The notes under the pieces were generated by a model that did not search any database, had not been told where the DNA came from, and saw nothing but the letters and a program-made list of their open reading frames with translations. A stretch of 30,694 nt of DNA from an uncultured Spartobacteria bacterium (GTDB taxonomy: Bacteria; Verrucomicrobiota; Verrucomicrobiia; Chthoniobacterales; JAATET01), in assembly GCA_937901895.1 (NCBI GenBank), contig CALGTD010000015.1, forward strand, positions 1 through 30,694. Reading direction: 5' to 3'. A program made the position numbers and the translations under genes. Below, one piece after another: positions 7,649 to 15,635 of this stretch; positions within the stretch are counted from its first letter, which is position 1; every line of letters starts with the position of its first letter.

Positions 7649-8722
7649 ATGAGACGCGTCGTCATCTTCCATGGATATCCGGGGCATGGTGCTGGAGCCG
7701 AACGGGTCCTCGAATACCTCTTGCAGGGAGCTGTCCACCGAAGGGACGAAATTTGCCTACTCGCTCCGGCGTCAGCTACTGTGAGTCGAGTAGCCAAAGA
7801 TCTGGGGTATTCCTGCTTCGAATGGCGTTCCTGCAAAGACGCCCTTCCTCAAAACTCGCGTGCATTTCTTCGGACGGCGGCCCGCCACCGCTCCCCCCTC
7901 GGCGATATTGTCCATGCGTGGCATTCACGAGGACTGGAGTGGGCATGGCTTCTTGGTCGTCGTTGGAATATCCCCGGCTCGGGCACGCTCCACGACGACC
8001 CGGAACACACGGCCTTCGGGACCGCCAGAAAATGGATTGTCCGGACAACAGCCAGGCATCTTGACGGCATGGCCGTTGTTAGTGACGGGCTGAAGCGGAG
8101 ATGCGAGGAACTTGGCTGGAGTCGAGAGCTCACCGTTCTTCGGAATGGTCTGCCGGACGCTCTGAAGCCCATCCGAACAAGAGACAAAATGCTGCGGATC
8201 GGTTTCATGGCCGTATCGAGCATGTGGAAGGGAATCGGAATGCTACCGGATCTCATCGAGCGAACAAAAGATCTGCCTCTACATTGGAACCTCTTTGGCC
8301 TTCGAAGCAGTGAAACTGCACCAGTGCTCGACGCATTATCGCAACACCAACGTGTCACGTATTCGGGAGTGGTCCCCCTGATCGAAGCCCTTCCCCGGAT
8401 GGACATTCTCCTCCACCTTTCACTTGCTCTCGACCCTTATCCCACAGTGCTCCTTGAGGCAGCTAGGGCCGGATTGCCCGCAATTGCGACAAACACAGGA
8501 GGGTCCCCGGAGATCGTCGTTCACGAGAAAACAGGTCTTCTGGTTCCACCCGGTGATCTCGAAGCAGTGGAATCTGCCATCCGTCGACTGGTGACATGTC
8601 CGGAAACGCGCAAGGAACTGGGAGCAGCCGCGCGGTCGCGATTCGAGCAACAATTTCGCGTTGAGCGCATGGTTGCGGACTACTTCGCTTTCTGGGATGG
8701 TCTGCGGTCCGCGCGCCGATGA
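7649..8722 (+). CDS. Glycosyltransferase family 4 (GT-B fold)
   Basis: 357 residues from the ATG at 7649, chosen because MRRVVIFHGYPGHGAGAERV is the natural start of the GT-B acceptor domain. A longer in-frame ATG at 7493 would add 52 unrelated residues and overlap the previous gene by 71 bp. The donor domain has LRIGFMAVSSMWKGI (182-196) and the signature DPYPTVLLEAARAGLPAIAT (262-281), followed by NTGGSPEIV. The first acidic residue of the usual E-x7-E pair is Asp262, with E270 as the second. The next gene starts within its stop (ATGA, 4-bp overlap), so the two are translationally coupled. Confidence 0.83.
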   Translation: MRRVVIFHGYPGHGAGAERVLEYLLQGAVHRRDEICLLAPASATVSRVAKDLGYSCFEWRSCKDALPQNSRAFLRTAARHRSPLGDIVHAWHSRGLEWAWLLGRRWNIPGSGTLHDDPEHTAFGTARKWIVRTTARHLDGMAVVSDGLKRRCEELGWSRELTVLRNGLPDALKPIRTRDKMLRIGFMAVSSMWKGIGMLPDLIERTKDLPLHWNLFGLRSSETAPVLDALSQHQRVTYSGVVPLIEALPRMDILLHLSLALDPYPTVLLEAARAGLPAIATNTGGSPEIVVHEKTGLLVPPGDLEAVESAIRRLVTCPETRKELGAAARSRFEQQFRVERMVADYFAFWDGLRSARR

Positions 8723-10248
8723 ACGTCAATCTAAAAATCGTCACTTTCCTGCTGTCGCTGGCAATGATGGTCTTTGCCATCGTGCTGGGAGTTTCCATCG
8801 GCAGTGGAGACATCCTTCTGCCATCGCTGGTTGCAGGTTTTTTTGTTGCCCTCGCACTCATAAGCCGTCCCCAAGTGGCTGCCTTTTGCGCGATCGCAAC
8901 ATTCTCCACAGGGCTGACGGTGCCAGGCCTTCCTGGTCAAACCCGACTCTTCGACGCGTTTGCGGTCTCTCTCATTGGGATTTTTCTCCTGCAACTCTTC
9001 ATGAAGCGGGCCAAATCCCCCCGCCTTACGCGCATGGAGTGGATCGTTCTCGGATTTGCCGTGTGGATTTTCTTCATCGGTGCCTACCGTGGCTTCGGCT
9101 TCCTCCTGCTTGGCGGGGATATGGTGGGAGGATTTTTCTACTTGAAACTGCTCCTGTCCGCGGCACTCGTCATCATTTTGCCGAGGATCGGGCTGCCACG
9201 CAGGGCGTGGAAACCAGTTTTCATCCTCATGGCCTTGCTGGCCCCCATTACGTTGTTCGCAGACCTTCTCGTTGTGAAAGGCTGGGACTTTGGCGTCGTC
9301 CGTTTGTTTGTCCAAACCAGCGGTGATCTCTCTGTGATGTTGCGGGATGCCGCGGGAGATGATTCCACCACCGTCGGACGGCTTTTCGCCGCAGGACCGG
9401 CAGCAAACGCAATGCTTCTCTCGCTACTGTGCCTCGTTCCGATGAAAAAGTTCTTTCGCTTCACCGGCATTGGCTGGCTGGGGGTTTTTGCAGCGATTGT
9501 CGCACTCTCCCTTCTCAGCGGTTACCGCTTGATGACCGCGTCATTGATCCTGATTGCTGCATTGACCCTTTTTCTTCAGAAGGGATTCACAACTCCGCGG
9601 CTTGCCCTGCTGTTTCTGGCGGGATGCATAGGTCTTTTCTTCGTTTATTTCTTCGCCAGTGAGCTACCAAACAGCGTGCAACGGGCCATCAGCTGGCTGC
9701 CTGGAATCGATGTCAGTAATGTGGCTCAAAGCGATGCTTTTCAAACAGTTGAGTGGAGACTTCGCTTGTGGAGAGTCGCACTGGAGTATCTGCCTGACTA
9801 CTGGTTGGTAGGGAAAGGGTTCTCCTACAATCTCGCGGAGGCTCTCGCCGCCCGGGAAATGATCTATCGTGACGATCTTCAGTGGGCTCTCGTCATGAGC
9901 GGCTACCACAACGGATGGTTGAGCATGATTTTAACAACGGGCCTGCTCGGGACCATCTTCTGCCTTGTTCTTCTCATCGTTCCGGTCCGGGAGCACTGGA
10001 AGATCCACAATCGGCCTTGGAACAGTGAGGTGCTCCACCGCTACCATGGCGTATTTCTTGCCGCCATTACGGCCAATGCCGCGATCTTCGTCATCGTTTA
10101 TGGCGATGTGCATGTAACGTTTCCCGTGCTCTTCTTCCAGTGGGCAATCCTGAAAACACTCGTGGAAGCCGATGCCGAATCGGCGCCGGAAATCGAAGGG
10201 GAGGGCGTCATGGAAAGCGACTATGCCGAGAGCACTTATCAGGGGTAG
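8719..10248 (+). CDS. O-antigen polymerase/ligase-like membrane protein (Wzy candidate)
   Basis: A 509-residue polytopic membrane protein. It carries the Wzy_C-like region VEWRLRLWRVALEYLPDYWL near 350-370, followed by VGKGFSYN and, in the periplasmic loop, SGYHNGWLSMILTTGLLGT, which parallels the H-N-x-W/Y-L...G-x-x-G pattern of this superfamily. Unlike the first ligase-like protein of the window it has no TPR tail, only an acidic C-terminus (ESAPEIEGEG). Tight coupling to the upstream glycosyltransferase and location inside the Wzx cluster make it the better candidate for the repeat-unit polymerase; the distinction from a ligase is inference. Confidence 0.78.
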   Translation: MNVNLKIVTFLLSLAMMVFAIVLGVSIGSGDILLPSLVAGFFVALALISRPQVAAFCAIATFSTGLTVPGLPGQTRLFDAFAVSLIGIFLLQLFMKRAKSPRLTRMEWIVLGFAVWIFFIGAYRGFGFLLLGGDMVGGFFYLKLLLSAALVIILPRIGLPRRAWKPVFILMALLAPITLFADLLVVKGWDFGVVRLFVQTSGDLSVMLRDAAGDDSTTVGRLFAAGPAANAMLLSLLCLVPMKKFFRFTGIGWLGVFAAIVALSLLSGYRLMTASLILIAALTLFLQKGFTTPRLALLFLAGCIGLFFVYFFASELPNSVQRAISWLPGIDVSNVAQSDAFQTVEWRLRLWRVALEYLPDYWLVGKGFSYNLAEALAAREMIYRDDLQWALVMSGYHNGWLSMILTTGLLGTIFCLVLLIVPVREHWKIHNRPWNSEVLHRYHGVFLAAITANAAIFVIVYGDVHVTFPVLFFQWAILKTLVEADAESAPEIEGEGVMESDYAESTYQG

Positions 10249-10281
10249 GATTCGCACCCCGACCCCCACGTAAATCCGGTT

Positions 10282-11310
10282 GTGTTGCGCTCCGCCCTGA
10301 TCTTCAAGGTCAACAAATTGGGGGACAGCGTGGTGTTTTTGCCGGTCGTGCAACGGCTGTGCGCGGATGCCACGTTCGAACGAATCACGCTGTGGACGAC
10401 CCCCATCGCCGCACCGCTCTATTCGGAGGAGCCGGGGTTGCGACTGGAAATCGTTTCCCGCGACGATTTCTACCCCGCGTGGAAATCCCCGCGACGATTG
10501 CTCGAACTGACCCGCAAGGCACGCGCCGGCAACGCGGAGATCGCGTTGATCACGGAAGACATGGGCAACACCGCCTATCTCCTCGCCCTCCTCTCCGGAG
10601 CCCAGGCGCGCGTCGGCGCTCGCATGCCATTTCTGAAAATCCCTGCGGCGATCAACCGCGAAGTTCAGCTCGATCCGTTGCTGCCCGCGCCGGAAAAGGC
10701 GTGGCGACTGGGGAGCGCCTTCGTTCAAGCCTCCGGCGGTGCGCCATGGTCCGATACGCCTCCGGTTCCTGATCTTTCCCATTTGAACACCGGGGAGGCT
10801 CCGGCCTTTGAGGTTCTCATCCATCCGGGAGCCAGTCGCGAATACCAAAGGTGGCCTCTCGGGAAGTTTGCCGAGCTCGCCGTCCGATTGAGCCGGAAAT
10901 ATCGCGTGGGCTGGATCCAGGCACCCGGAAGTGAGATGGACTTGGGCGGAACCGTGAGCGTCGTTCAGACCTCGAGCCTGAACGACTTCGTTTCGCTTCT
11001 GTCACGCGCGTCATTATTGATCGCCAACAATTCCGGCCCGATGCATGTGGCGAGTGCGCTTGGCGTGCCATCCGTTGTCCTCTGCGGTCCCAGCGCCCGC
11101 CAATGGGATCCCTACTGGCACAAGGATCGTTTCCGGATCCTTCGCTACGAGGAGCTTCCCTGCATTGCCTGTGATCCCCCCGGCCTTCCTCCCTGGGATC
11201 GATGCACCAATACCGCGTCGCCAATGGCGTGCATGCATCATTGGACCGTCGATCTCGTGGAAGGCGCAGTCGAAGACTGGTATGCGCGCTGGAGCGATCG
11301 GCTTCGATAA
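10282..11310 (+). CDS. Glycosyltransferase family 9 (heptosyltransferase-like)
   Basis: 342 residues from a GTG. KVNKLGDSVVFLPVV (9-23) is the GT9 acceptor motif with the key Asp of the GD pair (D15). VLIHPGASREYQRWPLGKFA (178-197) is the ADP-sugar-binding loop typical of WaaC/WaaF/WaaQ. ANNSGPMHVASALGVPSVVL (248-267) followed by CGPS is the family signature. The C-terminus has the usual Cys cluster (LPCIACDPP...RCTN...MACM). GT9 enzymes add heptose or related sugars; the actual donor here is unknown. GTG is accepted because it is 13 codons before the motif and no better ATG exists. Confidence 0.85.
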   Translation: MLRSALIFKVNKLGDSVVFLPVVQRLCADATFERITLWTTPIAAPLYSEEPGLRLEIVSRDDFYPAWKSPRRLLELTRKARAGNAEIALITEDMGNTAYLLALLSGAQARVGARMPFLKIPAAINREVQLDPLLPAPEKAWRLGSAFVQASGGAPWSDTPPVPDLSHLNTGEAPAFEVLIHPGASREYQRWPLGKFAELAVRLSRKYRVGWIQAPGSEMDLGGTVSVVQTSSLNDFVSLLSRASLLIANNSGPMHVASALGVPSVVLCGPSARQWDPYWHKDRFRILRYEELPCIACDPPGLPPWDRCTNTASPMACMHHWTVDLVEGAVEDWYARWSDRLR

Positions 11311-11338
11311 CGCGCGATTCACCCTCAATTCTGTGGCG

Positions 11339-11356
11339 ACAGCCTCCGGACGCTGT
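11339..11356. other. Imperfect 18-bp palindrome between GT9 and DUF6165 genes
   Basis: ACAGCCTCCGGACGCTGT is self-complementary except for one mismatched pair. It could form a 5-bp stem with a small inner stem in RNA. It lacks a T tract, so a terminator role is weakly supported. Confidence 0.2.
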
Positions 11357-11382
11357 TACCTTCCCGCCTCCCCGCCACGTCT

Positions 11383-11796
11383 ATGCAAACTGGAAATCCG
11401 GCTCCTTCCACCACCTGTCTCACACCGATCTCCATCGGAGAGTTGGTGGACAAGATCACGATTCTCAAACTGAAACAGGAATACATTTCAGACGCCGCAA
11501 AGCTGCAGAATATCGAGACGGAACTTGCCGCGTTGGAGCAGGCCATGCCGTCAGCCCTTGCATCCAGCGAGGAACTCGAAGCCGTCTCCAGGGAATTGCT
11601 CGAAGTCAACCGCTCCCTGTGGCACATCGAGGACGACATCCGGGATTGCGAGCGTCGGAAGGATTTCGGCTCTCGATTCATCGAGCTTGCGCGATCGGTA
11701 TATTTTACGAACGACAGGCGCGCCGAGCTGAAGCGTCGGATCAACGCGCTGACAGGCTCTGCATTGGTGGAGGAGAAATCCTATCAAGCATACTGA
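11383..11796 (+). CDS. DUF6165 family protein
   Basis: A 137-residue, mostly helical and charged protein without signal peptide or membrane segment. SIGELVDKITILKLKQEYI (17-35) and the later LWHIEDDIRDCERRKDFG and SVYFTNDRRAELKRRINALT match my recollection of the DUF6165 family, small proteins of unknown function often encoded beside GT9 genes. Here it sits between two GT9 genes: 72 bp after the first, and its stop is only 3 bp before the GTG of the second. A role as partner or regulator of the heptosyltransferase-like step is inference. The helices (residues 20-75) could form a short coiled coil. Confidence 0.72.
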   Translation: MQTGNPAPSTTCLTPISIGELVDKITILKLKQEYISDAAKLQNIETELAALEQAMPSALASSEELEAVSRELLEVNRSLWHIEDDIRDCERRKDFGSRFIELARSVYFTNDRRAELKRRINALTGSALVEEKSYQAY

Positions 11797-11799
11797 GCC

Positions 11800-12990
11800 G
11801 TGTCCCCGCTCCGATGGTTTCAACGCGATGGCGCGTGGCGCAGAGTAGTGCAACCTGCGTTGGTGACGCCCCGGGATGAGCAACTCCCGAAGGCGCGCCT
11901 CCTGCATTTCCTGATTCTGGCAATCGGTCTGCCGGTCGAATTTTTCCGCGGCATTTTCCGCCGAAATCGCGAGCGCCAACTCCCGCGAAATGTTCTCTTC
12001 GTCAGCCGCTACCACCTGGGGGATTTCTTGATGAGCGTTCCTGCACTCTCGCTTGCACGTCGCTCCTTGCCTCCGGAAACCACCATGACGGTCGTCCTTC
12101 AGCAGCGTTACATCGGGCAGATGGATTTGTCAGAGGTGACAGATCACGCGGTTCCCGAAGTCGACGAGTCTCAAAGCTTTTCCAGGCAGGTCACCGACTG
12201 GCTGCAACGTTTTCGCCAGGGAAACTACGACGCTGTCGTCTTTCACCGGATCACCCGCCCCGACTTTCCCGCAGTGGTGGCGGCGTTTCTCGCAAATGTT
12301 CCCTACCGCGTGGGCGGCGCGGACAAAGGCACCTCCGGACTGCTTACCGATCTCTATTCTCCAACCGGTCGCGAGCACGTCGTCGACTATCATCTCAATC
12401 TCGTAAAGGCATGGCTTGAACTCGCGCCATCCGTGGGAGCGTTTACGTGGCCCCCTTTGGTCGACGCCCCGTCTTCCGTCCGCCCTTGTGATGTGGTCAT
12501 CGCTCCCTTCGCACAACATTCGAAGATTTGGCCCATCGAGTCGTGGAGGGAGCTTCTCTCATGGATGGAGAGCAGAAACCTGAAGGTCGCGCTCTCGGCC
12601 ACGCCGGCATTTTCCGAGCAATCCCGCCAACTTCTTCACGGTTTCTCGAATATCGAAGACCTCAGCGAAACCACGGGGACTCTCGCGGATCTTTTTGCAA
12701 CCGTCCGCCGGACCCGGCTGCTGATTGCGGTGGACACCGGAATCCGCCACGTTGCCGCTGCGGTGGGAACCCCTTGCATCGTGCTCGGGCAAGGGCGCGA
12801 ACATCTCGCGACTCTCGGAAAATATGTGGAAACCGAGCGCTACCTCATGAAGATGGTGCCGTGTGCTCCGTGCGGAGCGGAACCCTGCCCACTGGGTCAC
12901 CTCCAGTGCGTCCGCGGAATCACCGTGGAAGATGTCAAGGCAGCCATCCAGGAGCTGACACCGGAAATCGTCGCAGGTTCCAGCGTTTAA
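11800..12990 (+). CDS. Glycosyltransferase family 9 (heptosyltransferase-like) with hydrophobic N-terminal extension
   Basis: 396 residues from a GTG just after the DUF6165 stop. The catalytic region begins late: NVLFVSRYHLGDFLMSVPAL (64-83) carries the GD motif (D75). Ahead of it is an extension with a hydrophobic stretch LLHFLILAIGLPVEFF (34-49) that may hold the enzyme at the membrane. VVIAPFAQHSKIWPIESWRE (232-251) and LLIAVDTGIRHVAAAVGTPC (307-326) are the donor-site motifs. The tail has the C-x-x-C pattern (PCAPCGAEPCPLGHLQC). Its TAA stop shares the bases TTAA with the stop of the convergent WecG-like gene. Confidence 0.84.
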   Translation: MSPLRWFQRDGAWRRVVQPALVTPRDEQLPKARLLHFLILAIGLPVEFFRGIFRRNRERQLPRNVLFVSRYHLGDFLMSVPALSLARRSLPPETTMTVVLQQRYIGQMDLSEVTDHAVPEVDESQSFSRQVTDWLQRFRQGNYDAVVFHRITRPDFPAVVAAFLANVPYRVGGADKGTSGLLTDLYSPTGREHVVDYHLNLVKAWLELAPSVGAFTWPPLVDAPSSVRPCDVVIAPFAQHSKIWPIESWRELLSWMESRNLKVALSATPAFSEQSRQLLHGFSNIEDLSETTGTLADLFATVRRTRLLIAVDTGIRHVAAAVGTPCIVLGQGREHLATLGKYVETERYLMKMVPCAPCGAEPCPLGHLQCVRGITVEDVKAAIQELTPEIVAGSSV

Positions 12991-13736
12991 CCCGGACTCC
13001 ATCGGTAACGAAGCGCCCGGGCAACCAGCCACGGCGTTTCAACGAAGTAACGGGAGAACATCCGTTGCGGCTCGTGAAGCACGCGGAAAAGCCACTCGAG
13101 TCCGTGGTCCGTCGCCCATTTCGGCCCGCGACGCCGAGCTCCGATCGCGAAAGCCATGCTCGCGCCAATGTGAAAAGTCGGGCAACCCAACCGCCCGCGC
13201 AGGCGATACGCCCACTTTTCCTGCCTGGGCTGTCCCATGCCCACACAGATCAAATCCGGCTTCGCGTCGTGGATCTCGGAGAGGATGCGGTCTTCGTCCG
13301 CAGAGCCCATGGCAAAATAGCCGTCGTGAGATCCCAAAATCAGACCCGGGTGGCGGGAATTCACGAGCCGCGCAAATTCCTCGGCGACCCCCGGCTCGTC
13401 ACCAACGAGCCATACTGTTTTTCCCAGTGCTGAAAGCCTCTCGAAGATCAGCCACATGAAATCGGTCGGCGTGTTCCGGTGCTCGGGCTTTCCCGCTCCC
13501 TGCAAGACGCTCAACAGATGCACGCCGAAGCCGTCACAGAAGCAATCACTCTGCTCCAGGATCTCCCGAAACTCGGCATCCCGCTCCGCCAGATACACGG
13601 TGTGCGCATTCACCGCGATGAATCGCCTTTCCGTTCCCATGGCCCGCGCGATTTCCCCCGCGATCTCCTCTCGAGAAAGGTCCGGAAAGGCCACCGGTTT
13701 CATCCGTATGATCCGTATCGGTTCAGAGTTCGACAT
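12987..13736 (-). CDS. WecG/TagA/CpsF family glycosyltransferase
   Basis: 249 residues from the ATG at 13736 (a GTG three codons earlier is less likely). The family transfers N-acetylmannosamine or related sugars onto lipid-linked GlcNAc early in glycan assembly. Numbering from the GTG: FIAVNAHTVYLAERD (42-56), the catalytic-Asp segment CFCDGFGVHLL (68-78, D71), RNTPTDFMWLI (90-100), and the signature ICVGMGQPRQEKW (166-178). RRGPKWATDHGLEWLFRVLH (205-224), followed by EPQRMFSRYF, is the C-terminal membrane-association region. It is transcribed toward the GT9 gene and divergently from the exosortase. Presence next to an exosortase/EPS locus fits an early step of the same glycan. Confidence 0.9.
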   Translation of the reverse strand: MSNSEPIRIIRMKPVAFPDLSREEIAGEIARAMGTERRFIAVNAHTVYLAERDAEFREILEQSDCFCDGFGVHLLSVLQGAGKPEHRNTPTDFMWLIFERLSALGKTVWLVGDEPGVAEEFARLVNSRHPGLILGSHDGYFAMGSADEDRILSEIHDAKPDLICVGMGQPRQEKWAYRLRGRLGCPTFHIGASMAFAIGARRRGPKWATDHGLEWLFRVLHEPQRMFSRYFVETPWLVARALRYRWSPG

Positions 13737-13805
13737 TACCTGCACGCAAGACTTTCCACCTTGCCCAACGGCCGACGGCCTGTCGATTCACAAGCGTCCG
13801 CACCC

Positions 13806-13834
13806 TTGCAGGACCCGGTCATCCGTTGAATACT
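13806..13834 (+). promoter_or_regulatory. Candidate promoter for the exosortase operon
   Basis: TTGCAG (13806-13811) and AATACT (13829-13834) are separated by exactly 17 bp in the 104-bp divergent gap. The match is 3/6 and 4/6 to the sigma-70 consensus. Initiation 6-7 bp after the -10 would fall on the ATG at 13841, which would make the mRNA leaderless. The start has no Shine-Dalgarno sequence, so this is consistent but weak. Confidence 0.28.
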
Positions 13835-13840
13835 GTCGCG

Positions 13841-14857
13841 ATGACCTCCGCAGAACAAAGCCGCACTCCACTGATCGTTACGGGTGTGCTTTGCGTCGCG
13901 GGGCTGCTCTATCTCTACGGCATTTTCCCCTACGCCTACGGTCATAGCATGCACATGACGAGCGTGTTCGGCGCGCTCTGGGTCATGTGGTCCAAGTTCC
14001 CGGACTTTCAACACGGCATGATCGTGCCGGTGCTCTCCGCCCTGGTCGTCTATCTTCGACGGAAGGAACTCGCGGAAATCCCCGTCACAGGATGGTGGCC
14101 AGGGATCATTCCCACCGCTCTGTCCCTGTCGATTTTCTGGATCGGTTACCGGGTGGACAATCAATACCTCGGTTTTTTCTCCCTCCAGGCGTTGCTCCCA
14201 TCCATCGTTCTCTGGCTGCTGGGGTGGCGATGGCTCAAAGCTCTGTTCTTCCCCCTCATTTTTCTCGTTTTTACCTGGCCTGTGCCGTTTCTGGATAACG
14301 TAATCACGTTCCCTCTGCGTATGCTGATGTCTTCAATCAGCGTGGGGGTGATGAATTTCTTAGGCATTGCCGTCGTGCGGCACGGCACAGGCATCCTGTC
14401 GGCCGGCAATCCAATGCTAGGATTGAGTCCCGGAGAGCTTTTCCGGGTGGATGTCGCAGATCCTTGCAGTGGCATCCGCTCCCTCTTCGCGCTCATGATG
14501 GTGTCCGCGATCTACGGCTTCTTCGCATTGAAGTCACCGTGGAAGCGCATGGTTCTTTTCGTGCTTTCGATTCCCCTCGCCATTCTGGGAAATCTCGCCC
14601 GCATCCTCGTGCTGACGCTTGGCACGATGACGGTCGGTCCCGACTTCGCCATCGGCACACTCGAAAACCCCACATGGTTTCACACTGGCGCGGGTTTCGC
14701 CGTATTCCTCGTGGCGCTGTCGGGAATGCTCCTCGCCGCGAAACTGCTCGATTCCGATCCCACTTTGCTACGCGACCGGTGGCGCTCCATTTCCCGGGAA
14801 CGGGTAACCACGCGAAAGTCCTCCCATCCCGCCACACCGGCCACCGATATCTATTAA
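13841..14857 (+). CDS. Exosortase (exosortase/archaeosortase family)
   Basis: A 338-residue multispan membrane cysteine transpeptidase-like enzyme that cleaves and re-anchors proteins bearing a PEP-CTERM tail at the outer face of the inner membrane. From the ATG at 13841 the catalytic triad is visible: Cys209 in VADPCSGIRSL, Arg254 in LGNLARILVL and His281 in WFHTGAGF. An upstream conserved segment FTWPVPFLDNV and a Q/H motif DFQHGMIVPVLSALVVYLRR also fit the family. A TTG five codons earlier is possible. The next gene, EpsI-like, follows by 4 bp, the standard partner arrangement. The C-terminal 35 residues are polar and cytosolic. A PEP-CTERM protein is encoded at 28419-29285. Confidence 0.93.
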   Translation: MTSAEQSRTPLIVTGVLCVAGLLYLYGIFPYAYGHSMHMTSVFGALWVMWSKFPDFQHGMIVPVLSALVVYLRRKELAEIPVTGWWPGIIPTALSLSIFWIGYRVDNQYLGFFSLQALLPSIVLWLLGWRWLKALFFPLIFLVFTWPVPFLDNVITFPLRMLMSSISVGVMNFLGIAVVRHGTGILSAGNPMLGLSPGELFRVDVADPCSGIRSLFALMMVSAIYGFFALKSPWKRMVLFVLSIPLAILGNLARILVLTLGTMTVGPDFAIGTLENPTWFHTGAGFAVFLVALSGMLLAAKLLDSDPTLLRDRWRSISRERVTTRKSSHPATPATDIY

Positions 14858-14861
14858 TTTC

Positions 14862-15635
14862 ATGTCCGCCACGACTCTTGCCCCCGATCGACCATCGTCC
14901 GGCGTCACTTTCGGCCTCACGATGAAACTCGGCGCCTTTCTCCTACTTCTGGGAGGTGCCATCGCCGTGTGCTCGGTTGCACGACCGGCCGCCACGGTGT
15001 CGGAGGCGGGCGTTGTAATGCAGTGGCCTGATGAGGTCATGGGCTTCACGGGCAAGAAGGAAGAACCGTCGGAAGGCGAGCTTGCGCTGCTGCCGGAGGA
15101 CACCGAGTTCGCGAAGATGTTTTACACGAACCCGGAAGGCGAGAGCATCAGCGCGCAAATTGTGCTGAGCGGCGTCGAACACCGCAGCATTCACCGCCCA
15201 GAAATCTGCCTTACCGGACAAGGGTGGTCCGTCAAATCCGGCGAAGTCGTTCAGGTCCCTCTCGCGTCCGGCCATAATCTCGATGTGATGGTTCTGGACA
15301 TCTCCCGGCCCGTCACTCTGCGCAACGGCACCGTCACGGAAGTTCCTGCGCTCTACGCCTATTTCTTCGTGAGCAGGGACGCGCAAACCCCGAGGCACTA
15401 CGAGCGTATCGCTCTGACCAACATGGACCTCCTTTTTAACAACCGGTCGCACCGCTGGGCTTATGTGATCGCGATGACGCAAGTGCTCGAGGGATTGAAG
15501 CCGGGAGGAAAGAGCCGCGAGGAAGCCCTCCAATTCATCAAGGATTTCTTCCGGGAAGCAGCACCTCACTTTCTGAAAAGCGAGATGGGGAACCCGGTGG
15601 ATCTCGCCGCCCAATCGCCAGCGCCGGTCCGGTGA
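14862..15635 (+). CDS. epsI: EpsI-type exosortase-associated protein (DUF3485)
   Basis: 257 residues with one N-terminal membrane anchor (MKLGAFLLLLGGAIAVCSVA, 21-40) and a periplasmic domain. HRSIHRPEICLTGQGW (107-122) is the hallmark H-x-P-x-x-C-x-x-x-x-G-W motif of the EpsI family, with Cys116. In other bacteria EpsI is encoded beside, or fused to, exosortase and is associated with EPS-linked sorting; its biochemical role is unsettled. The start ATG is 4 bp after the exosortase stop. The stop overlaps the GTG of glf (GTGA), so all three are probably produced from one mRNA with coupled translation. Confidence 0.9.
   Translation: MSATTLAPDRPSSGVTFGLTMKLGAFLLLLGGAIAVCSVARPAATVSEAGVVMQWPDEVMGFTGKKEEPSEGELALLPEDTEFAKMFYTNPEGESISAQIVLSGVEHRSIHRPEICLTGQGWSVKSGEVVQVPLASGHNLDVMVLDISRPVTLRNGTVTEVPALYAYFFVSRDAQTPRHYERIALTNMDLLFNNRSHRWAYVIAMTQVLEGLKPGGKSREEALQFIKDFFREAAPHFLKSEMGNPVDLAAQSPAPVR

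Noticed and set aside
8731..9315. Minus-strand frame of 194 codons within the Wzy-like gene
   Set aside because: Highly charged, Gln/Glu/His-rich translation typical of the antisense of a membrane-protein gene; no motifs.
13771..13781. GGCC-GAC-GGCC inverted repeat in the WecG/exosortase gap
   Set aside because: A four-base GC-only palindrome is common at this base composition and has no supporting context.
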